Source of the DNA: JAXGPF01 sp964650945 | Lineage (GTDB): Bacteria > Verrucomicrobiota > Kiritimatiellia > JAAZAB01 | Direction of reading: 5' to 3' | Length of the DNA: 34,701 bases | Assembly (NCBI GenBank): GCA_964650945.1 | Contig: CAZYXU010000025.1 | Span: 1 to 34,701, forward strand | In this document: piece by piece, positions 29,412 to 34,701 of the stretch | How positions within the stretch are numbered: the first letter of the stretch is position 1 | How the letters are laid out: every line of letters begins with the position of its first letter | The notes under the pieces: generated by a model | What the model was told of the DNA's origin: nothing | What the model saw: the letters and a program-made list of their open reading frames with translations, nothing else | Databases searched by the model: none | Position numbers and translations under genes: made by a program

Positions 29412-30563
29412 ATGGATAATTACATAACAAAGGCCAAGCAAATACTCCACGCCGTCAAGTATGAGTATGATGTTGCAGATGTTGATGCTAAAAAACTCGC
29501 CGAAAATATGGAAAGTCTTGCGAAAAGGGGGCTGTGTAAGTTTAATGATAGATTACTGGACGTCAAAAGCAACGTAAATGTTTTAGGCGCGACAATTACA
29601 GAACATAATTTTGCCGTTATGCTGATTTCCATTCTCGACCCCACAACCACGATAGAATATGAGCCTGATGGATTTAATTCGCCGCCAGATTTTAAATTTG
29701 AAATCGAAGGCGTCACCTGTTGCATCCAGGTAAAGCGACTATCCATGCTGAAAAGAGAAAACATACAACGCAATTTGATAAAACGAATTGCAAAAAACGC
29801 AAAGCAGGTTGAAGTCGGCAAATATTTTACTTGCATGTTGGCGGACGGTTTCAATGAGGCTTGCCTGGACGCGCTTATGGATTTCATCAGAGAAAATGCA
29901 AAGCATGCTCCAGAAGGAAAAGCTTTTGTTTTTAAGGGTGCGTGCGGTGAAATGGCTGAAATAAAATTTTGGCTGCCTAGTGAGAAAACGCTTTCTGAAT
30001 TGACGTTCTGTTGTGCCGGCGATTTGGATAGCGTGGATATTACGGGTTTGGATGTGAATCAAATGCGGGAAAGTTTTACAAAAGCTGCAAAACCATTTAA
30101 GAAGAACACTAATGATCAAAACATCAACCTCATTGCAGTGGAAGCCGACGCTAAAGACGATATAGATATTTGCGATGCGCTTTTCGGGTCTGAATATGAA
30201 TGGGCTGCCGGAGACAAGGAATCATGGGCCAGAAAAAGTGATGGATTGTTTAAAGTTGCCGATTTTTCCAAAAGGGTTTCTGGTGTTATCGTAATGAAAA
30301 GAATGGAAAAACGTGTTGAGCGCATAGCCGATCTTTCTCCGGAAGATGTGGTGCGCCAATTATCGCCACAAGAAAAGGCAATATCCGCAGAGTTGACACC
30401 GTGTGAGATCAAGCAAGCTCTTGAATGGACATCCCCCGGCCTTTTTACTGACTATTCGCGGATTCTATACGTGAATAACAAACAGACGCATCTCCTCAAA
30501 AGCATTGTCAGGCACTTCGGTTTTAACAAGATTGTGTGCCATGAAATGCGTCCACTATTTTGA
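29412..30563 (+). CDS. Candidate PD-(D/E)XK-like nuclease, unknown defence protein
   Basis: A 383-aa protein not matching a family I can name. Residues 64-108 have the layout of a PD-(D/E)XK nuclease: Glu64 in TITEHNFAVMLIS, Asp93 in PPDFKFEIEG, and IQVKRL with Gln106 and Lys108, a QxK variant of the ExK motif. The other 270 residues are unassigned; a candidate specificity or sensor part is around 160-330. The gene is clearly richer in A+T than both neighbours, which suggests a different origin. GTGAG lies 8 nt upstream. It stands alone between a terminator and a fragment zone in a defence island, so an anti-phage nuclease is a reasonable hypothesis, not a demonstrated one. Confidence 0.55.
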   Translation: MDNYITKAKQILHAVKYEYDVADVDAKKLAENMESLAKRGLCKFNDRLLDVKSNVNVLGATITEHNFAVMLISILDPTTTIEYEPDGFNSPPDFKFEIEGVTCCIQVKRLSMLKRENIQRNLIKRIAKNAKQVEVGKYFTCMLADGFNEACLDALMDFIRENAKHAPEGKAFVFKGACGEMAEIKFWLPSEKTLSELTFCCAGDLDSVDITGLDVNQMRESFTKAAKPFKKNTNDQNINLIAVEADAKDDIDICDALFGSEYEWAAGDKESWARKSDGLFKVADFSKRVSGVIVMKRMEKRVERIADLSPEDVVRQLSPQEKAISAELTPCEIKQALEWTSPGLFTDYSRILYVNNKQTHLLKSIVRHFGFNKIVCHEMRPLF

Positions 30564-30685
30564 ATCGGTAATTTTGATGTTAACAAAGATGGCGGTTTTA
30601 CGGAAAAGCTTGATCGGGTGCAAAGCGAACGGAGATAAAAGAAACGATGGACCCATGTGCAAAAAATGACATCGCCTGCTAGACT

Positions 30686-30787
30686 GCCGCCGAAGAAGGC
30701 CAGTTTTTTGAGCGGAAGTCGGCGCTGGATCGCTCTGCGGGCCGCCCGATCTTGCAAAGAAAAAAGAGTGGAGTGCTTCATGGTTGA
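30686..30787 (+). pseudogene. Fragment resembling an AlbA_2-type N-terminus
   Basis: A 33-codon open stretch reads AAEEGQFFERKSALDRSAGRP and ends in a stop after LQRKKSGVLHG; a stop also precedes it. The EGQFFERKS pattern resembles the start of Schlafen AlbA_2-type DNA-binding proteins, but this is from memory and weak. It lies in the 477-bp gene-free stretch 30564-31040. Confidence 0.35.
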
Positions 30788-30850
30788 CTCGCGTCTCTTG
30801 CAGACACGACTCGGCGGAGGTCACCTTGGCGCTGGAGCGTGAGACTTGTC

Positions 30851-30946
30851 CGCCGGATTCTTGCGCGCAGGCGGATTGACAAGATCGTATGCTGGCTCTA
30901 TGGACTCACGGTGGAGGAGATTAGGAAACCGGAGATCGTGAAGTGA
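30851..30946 (+). pseudogene. Fragment of an RM methylase C-terminal region
   Basis: An in-frame stretch RRRIDKIVCWLYGLTVEEI ends at TGA 30944-30946. IDxxVxxLYGLTxEEI is a common ending in Eco57I-type and other adenine methylases. No start or core domain remains, so it is a remnant. It overlaps the next small frame (GTGA). Confidence 0.5.
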
Positions 30947-31038
30947 ACGCCTCGCTCTTCGATTTAAAATCGCTGGACGTTGTCCGGATAATTGAGGATG
31001 ATGCTGACAAAAGCATTTTCACGGAAAACGAGGAGTAA
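30943..31038 (+). pseudogene. Duplicated C-terminal tail of a type IIG RM gene
   Basis: A 31-codon frame from GTG 30943 to TAA 31036-31038 reads SLFDLKSLDVVRIIEDD. It matches MLFDLKSLDVVRVIEGG at the end of the type IIG enzyme; 23 bases (28437-28459 and 30961-30983) are identical. It ends 2 bp before the OLD-like gene and contains that gene's ribosome binding site, so it may still be translated and serve coupling. Confidence 0.65.
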
Positions 31039-31040
31039 TT

Positions 31041-32792
31041 ATGATCACAAAACTTGTGTTGAAAAACTTCAAGAGCATTGCAGTGCAGACCTATGATCTG
31101 ACAGATTTTGATTTACTGGTGGGGAGGAATAACTGCGGCAAAAGCACAATTTTGCAGGCATTGGCGATTTGGCAGTTTTGCGTGGCTGAGTTTGACCGGG
31201 CTAAAAGGACCGGCAAGACAGGGAAACAGGTTGTCCTGCCAAATTTCACCGCCCTGCCGGTGCCGGAGTTCAGTTTGCTTTGGCATGAAAAGATTGATCG
31301 TCGGTATCCTCTTCAAAACGGCAAGCGCACCACCACGCCGGAATATATTCTTATCGAGATTGAAGTCACATGGTTGTCGGCCAATCGGGAACCCCGTACC
31401 TTTGGCGTGTCGTTACGCTACAACTCGCCGCAGTCCGTATATGCCATACCATCTCAAGGCTGGAGCACGTTTCGAGAGGCCGAAAAGGATCCGGCCTTTC
31501 CGCGTATTGCGTATGTGCCGCCTTTTTCCGGTCTTGAGCCCGTGGAGGAATGGCGCGATGACGGACCTCTGCGCAAACAGATCGGCAAAGCCCAGCCTGG
31601 GAGCATCCTGCGAAATCTGTTGTTGAAGGTGTGTCCGCAGATCGCTCGGGATGAGAGCGGCAGCATCCCTAAGAATCGAGTTTTGCCCCCAGACTGGGGT
31701 GAATTGAAAAAGATGATACAACGCTGGTTTTCAGTGGAACTCATGGACCCTCAATACGAAATAGGCGTGGATACGCAAATCGTATGTGAATACAAGCAGG
31801 CTGGAAAAAATTATGACATCATTGCCGGCGGAAGCGGGTTTCACCAAGCCTTGACGCTGTTGGCCTTTCTCTATGGCTACAAGCCAACGACGATTCTGTT
31901 GGATGAGCCGGATGCGCACATGCACGTCAATCTACAGCGGGATATATTGGATTATTTCAAAAGGAAATCGGCGGAGTTGGGGGTTCAATTCCTTGTGGCG
32001 ACACATGCCGAGGAACTGGTTAAGGGCGTGGATCCGAGCCAGGTCATATCCATTCTAAGTCGAGTGCCTCGAAGATTAACGTCCGCCACCGGCATTTTGA
32101 CCGCCATGGCAGACGTATCCAATGCGGAACTCAGTCAGCTTGCCGCATCGCCATTTGTCCTGTATGTGGAGGGCGAAACGGATGAACGCATTCTGCGCGC
32201 ATGGGCGCCAATCTGCGATGCCGGTGATATTCTCGCGAAGGTCTGTTTTCATCACATGGGCGGCGGCACAAAGAAACTCATGAAAGGTAATGCCGACAGG
32301 CACTATGAGGGCGTCATACAGGTTTTTCCACAGGCGCGCCGCCTGATGCTGTTTGATTATGATATGGAGGAAAATGCGTTTCATCCCGGCGATGACAATG
32401 CCGCACTGTTCGAGTGGCATCGGAAGAACATCGAGAACTATCTCCTTGTTCCAGATGCTTGGAAACGCGCCGCCGCCCGCAATTTACGATTGCCGGATGA
32501 CGATATATTTGTCGAAGGCGCACGACAAGTAATAGATACTTTCTTTGCCAACGAAAACCTCACGTTGCCGCGTGGACTGACTTGGCAGAACGTTTCGGCC
32601 AACGTTTTTCAGGTGGTTGATGGAAAAAAGTTGCTCTTTGAGGCTGCAGCTGCGTTATTTGTGAAACTGGAACAATTGGATCCGCCAGTCAAGGTTATTA
32701 GAGAGAATATTGCCGGGGCCATGGCAAAGGAGGAAATTCATAAAGATGTTTTGGATTTCTTCGTAAAGCTTCGTGGAATCGTGCAGCCATAA
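31041..32792 (+). CDS. OLD/PARIS-like AAA ATPase with C-terminal TOPRIM domain
   Basis: A 583-aa protein. MITKLVLKNFKSI and GRNNCGKST (residues 28-36, Walker A) open an ABC/SMC-like AAA domain; AGGSGFHQALTLLAF is the signature region, TILLDEPDAHMH the Walker B (Asp288, Glu289) and VATHAEELV the H-loop. The C-terminal half starts with FVLYVEGETDERIL (TOPRIM Glu near 377), then MLFDYDMEEN (DxD near 438-440) and WHRKNIENYLLVPD, a motif shared with DUF4435-type TOPRIM domains. It could be a class 1 OLD nuclease or a fused PARIS (AriA-AriB) protein; no UvrD-like helicase follows, so it is not Gabija. GAGGAG lies 6 nt upstream of the ATG. A nucleic-acid-cleaving anti-phage role is expected. Confidence 0.82.
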   Translation: MITKLVLKNFKSIAVQTYDLTDFDLLVGRNNCGKSTILQALAIWQFCVAEFDRAKRTGKTGKQVVLPNFTALPVPEFSLLWHEKIDRRYPLQNGKRTTTPEYILIEIEVTWLSANREPRTFGVSLRYNSPQSVYAIPSQGWSTFREAEKDPAFPRIAYVPPFSGLEPVEEWRDDGPLRKQIGKAQPGSILRNLLLKVCPQIARDESGSIPKNRVLPPDWGELKKMIQRWFSVELMDPQYEIGVDTQIVCEYKQAGKNYDIIAGGSGFHQALTLLAFLYGYKPTTILLDEPDAHMHVNLQRDILDYFKRKSAELGVQFLVATHAEELVKGVDPSQVISILSRVPRRLTSATGILTAMADVSNAELSQLAASPFVLYVEGETDERILRAWAPICDAGDILAKVCFHHMGGGTKKLMKGNADRHYEGVIQVFPQARRLMLFDYDMEENAFHPGDDNAALFEWHRKNIENYLLVPDAWKRAAARNLRLPDDDIFVEGARQVIDTFFANENLTLPRGLTWQNVSANVFQVVDGKKLLFEAAAALFVKLEQLDPPVKVIRENIAGAMAKEEIHKDVLDFFVKLRGIVQP

Positions 32793-32901
32793 ACGGACAT
32801 GGCGGAATTGGATAGAAAACTTGACGACGCTTGAGAATATCAAAATCGTTTAGGAAGTCGGCAGGAGTCGCGCTCGGTGGAACATTGCGGCGCGCTGCAT
32901 T

Positions 32902-32961
32902 ATGAGTAAAATATTGCGCTATATGAATAAATAATACATTTATGCGCATATAATTGCTCAT
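32902..32961. promoter_or_regulatory. Imperfect dyad upstream of hipB, candidate operator
   Basis: The left arm ATGAGTAAAATATTGCGC and the reverse complement of the right arm, ATGAGCAATTATATGCGC, match at most positions; the centre is at about 32931. The stretch is A+T-rich and contains TATAAT at 32949. HipB proteins repress their own operon through such dyads. Inferred. Confidence 0.5.
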
Positions 32962-32983
32962 TGTAGTTGACAAATAAACTGGT

Positions 32984-33328
32984 ATGGGGCAGACTGCGGT
33001 CATGAACTTCGAAGCCATGAGCGACAAGGCGGTGCTGGGGGAATTCGGCCGGCGGGCGCAGGCACTGCGTCTCAATGTGAATATGGCGCAGGCCGATGTG
33101 GCGCTCAAAGCGGGCATCTCGCGGCGCGCCTTGCAGAATCTTGAGGGCGGGCGGGGCTGTACTCTGGCGTTGTTAATCCGGGTCCTTCGGGCACTGGAAA
33201 AACTGGATGCGTTGAACGCCTTGCTGCCGGAGCCCGGATTGAGTCCTCTGCAGTTGGCCAAACTTAAAGGGCGCGAACGCCAACGGGCCGGTGGACACCG
33301 ACGCAAAACCGGAATTCATATGGATTGA
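32984..33328 (+). CDS. hipB: HipB-like XRE-family antitoxin/repressor
   Basis: A 114-aa protein (starts at 32984 or 33002 are both possible; neither has a strong ribosome binding site). Residues 18-75 hold an XRE-type helix-turn-helix: LGEFGRRAQALRLNVNMAQADVALKAGISRRALQNLEGG. The tail (KLKGRERQRAGGHRRKT) is basic and probably flexible. In HipBA modules HipB binds the operator dyad and neutralises HipA. The stop is 3 bp before hipA, the standard antitoxin-first order. Confidence 0.85.
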   Translation: MGQTAVMNFEAMSDKAVLGEFGRRAQALRLNVNMAQADVALKAGISRRALQNLEGGRGCTLALLIRVLRALEKLDALNALLPEPGLSPLQLAKLKGRERQRAGGHRRKTGIHMD

Positions 33329-33331
33329 TAC

Positions 33332-34639
33332 ATGGCACATGCCCGTAAAGTCGAGGTTGCTACGGTTAGGTTATGGGACCAGGATGTGGGCGCTGTGGCA
33401 TGGAACGATGCTCGCGGCGTGGCCGAATTCGAGTATGAACCTTCTTTTCTGCGACAGAACTTTAATATCGCGCCGTTGACGATGCCGCTCCGCGCCGGTG
33501 TATTTTCGTTTCCCGCGCTGAACCGCGACACTTTTCACGGGTTGCCGGGTCTGCTGGCGGACACTTTGCCCGACCGTTTCGGCAACCGGATTATTGAGGC
33601 ATGGCTGGCGCGCCAAGGCCGCACGGCAAGCGATTTCACGCCGGTGGAACGACTTTGCTACATGGGCGTACGCGGCATGGGCGCGCTGGAGTTCAGACCT
33701 GCCATCGGCTCCCGGGCCGAGAAGGCCATCCCCGTCGAGGTGGCCGAACTTACGCAATTCGTTGCCGAAATTTTGCATCATCGGACGAATTGGGTCGTAA
33801 ACCTGAAGGGCCGTCGGGTGGAAGCGCTCAACACGATTATTCGTATAGGCACTTCGGCAGGCGGGAACCGGGCGAAAGCAATCATCGCGTGGAACCCGAA
33901 AACGCACGATGTCCGGTCTGGCCAGGTTTCCGCGCCGCCGGGCTTCGAGCCGTGGATTCTGAAATTAGACGGCGTGGCGGATGACGCGATGGGTGGTCCG
34001 CAGGGATTTGGACGGGTGGAATACGCCTACCACAAGATGGCGGTTGCGGCGGGCGTTACCATGAGCCCCTGCCATCTGCTGGAGGAAAACGGCCGGGCTC
34101 ATTTTATGACCCGGCGGTTCGACCGGGATGCTCAAGGCGGAAAGATTCACATGCAATCGCTGTGCGCGCTCGGCCACTACGATTTCAACGCCGCCGGCGA
34201 ATATGGCTATGAGCAGGCTTTCGCCGTCATCCAAAAGCTGAACTTGGGGCATGAGGCGTTGCGGGAGATGTTCCGCCGGATGCTGTTCAACGTACTGGCG
34301 CGCAACCAGGATGACCATACCCGCAACATTGCTTTTTTGATGGATCGACAGGGTAAATGGACGCTGGCGCCCGCTTTCGATATGGTCTGGGCATACAATT
34401 CTCAAGGCGCCTGGACCAATCGCCATCAGATGAGTGTCAACGGCAAGCGCAATGGATTTGAACGGGCGGACCTGATGGCCGCGGCAGAGCAGTTCGGAAT
34501 TAAAGGGGCGTCCGAAGCGTTACGTAAAGTGGCGGATGCGGTGGCCCGTTGGCCAATATTCGCAAAAGATTGTGGCGTGAATAACTCCCTGCTTAGGAAG
34601 ATCAGCGAGACACATCGAACAACGCTGGCCGGAAAATAG
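33332..34639 (+). CDS. hipA: HipA-like Ser/Thr kinase toxin
   Basis: A 435-aa protein, close to the 440 aa of E. coli HipA. The N-subdomain is VRLWDQDVGAVAWNDARGVAEFEYEPSFL ... LNRDTFHGLPGLLADTLPDRFGN. SAGGNRAKAII occupies the ATP-loop region; some HipA branches have GGARPKA here. The catalytic loop RNQDDHTRN has Asp327/Asp328 and Asn332, and AFDMVWAYN supplies the metal-binding Asp350. E. coli HipA phosphorylates glutamyl-tRNA synthetase and halts translation; the target in this branch is not known. All key residues are present, so the toxin should be active. A repeat with a mini-ORF follows 6 bp after the stop. Confidence 0.88.
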   Translation: MAHARKVEVATVRLWDQDVGAVAWNDARGVAEFEYEPSFLRQNFNIAPLTMPLRAGVFSFPALNRDTFHGLPGLLADTLPDRFGNRIIEAWLARQGRTASDFTPVERLCYMGVRGMGALEFRPAIGSRAEKAIPVEVAELTQFVAEILHHRTNWVVNLKGRRVEALNTIIRIGTSAGGNRAKAIIAWNPKTHDVRSGQVSAPPGFEPWILKLDGVADDAMGGPQGFGRVEYAYHKMAVAAGVTMSPCHLLEENGRAHFMTRRFDRDAQGGKIHMQSLCALGHYDFNAAGEYGYEQAFAVIQKLNLGHEALREMFRRMLFNVLARNQDDHTRNIAFLMDRQGKWTLAPAFDMVWAYNSQGAWTNRHQMSVNGKRNGFERADLMAAAEQFGIKGASEALRKVADAVARWPIFAKDCGVNNSLLRKISETHRTTLAGK

Positions 34640-34645
34640 GAGACA

Positions 34646-34701
34646 GATGAGCAAATTTCAAAACTCACGTTTTGAATGAATTCAGGATTCAGAAGTCAGA
34701 A
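34646..34701. repeat. Dispersed 56-bp repeat with mini-ORF, copy B (cut by window end)
   Basis: Matches 6343-6398 except two bases. The mini-ORF ATG is at 34647, with AGGAGA 4 nt before it, and reads MSKFQNSRFE; one of the two differences is a silent AGT/AGC change in codon 2. The hairpin TTCAAAAC-TCAC-GTTTTGAA is at 34657-34676. The repeat may continue past the window. Confidence 0.75.

Noticed and set aside
30657..30842. 61-aa open frame as a gene
   Set aside because: It has no ribosome binding site and an arginine/serine-rich random composition, and another frame over the same DNA shows a family-like fragment.
31041..32792. Gabija system
   Set aside because: No UvrD/GajB-like helicase follows; the next genes are hipB and hipA.

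Overview
The window looks like a chromosomal segment of a GC-rich bacterium of the PVC group, most like Kiritimatiellota, Lentisphaerota or Verrucomicrobiota. The grounds are an S1-type sulfatase, a secreted beta-helix/choice-of-anchor Q protein, a choice-of-anchor A protein and a group III-type phosphofructokinase. This is inferred from gene content; no marker gene fixes the taxon.

Region 1 (1-12.5 kb) is mostly ordinary chromosome: a 5'-truncated secreted beta-helix protein, an MBL-fold hydrolase overlapping a PHP phosphoesterase, a sulfatase with a clear sigma70-type promoter, an acetyltransferase overlapping a class I glutamine amidotransferase, a secreted CocE/PepX-type hydrolase converging on a choice-of-anchor A surface protein, tRNA-Val(CAC), a ZIP metal transporter, a membrane zinc peptidase and tRNA-Gly(CCC).

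Region 2 (12550-20307) is a 7.76-kb integrated element bounded by a perfect 50-bp repeat of the 3' part of tRNA-Gly(CCC). All its recognisable genes are on the minus strand. From attR inward they are a tyrosine integrase, a 90-aa hypothetical, a 282-aa HTH protein, a small HTH regulator, a prim-pol/helicase replication protein, a TubC-like small protein, a terminase-small-subunit-like protein, and an HTH/zinc-ribbon/AT-hook-like regulator with its own palindrome-containing promoter. It has no capsid, portal or large terminase gene, so it looks like a phage satellite (PICI-like in logic).

Region 3 (20.3-24.6 kb) holds a mazE antitoxin with a mazF broken by a frameshift (apparently an 11-nt slippage deletion), a tartrate/D-malate dehydrogenase-type enzyme, phosphofructokinase, and a membrane-anchored winged-helix protein whose 3' end runs into an 11-bp helically phased repeat array.

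Region 4 (24.6-34.7 kb) is a defence island. It contains a type IIG (Eco57I-like) restriction-modification enzyme overlapped by a DUF3800 protein, a strong hairpin terminator, an A+T-richer PD-(D/E)XK-like nuclease candidate, a graveyard of gene fragments that includes a second copy of the RM C-terminal tail, an OLD/PARIS-like ATPase-TOPRIM protein, and a hipBA toxin-antitoxin pair. A 56-bp repeat carrying a 10-codon mini-ORF follows hipA and also follows the glutamine amidotransferase gene 28 kb away.
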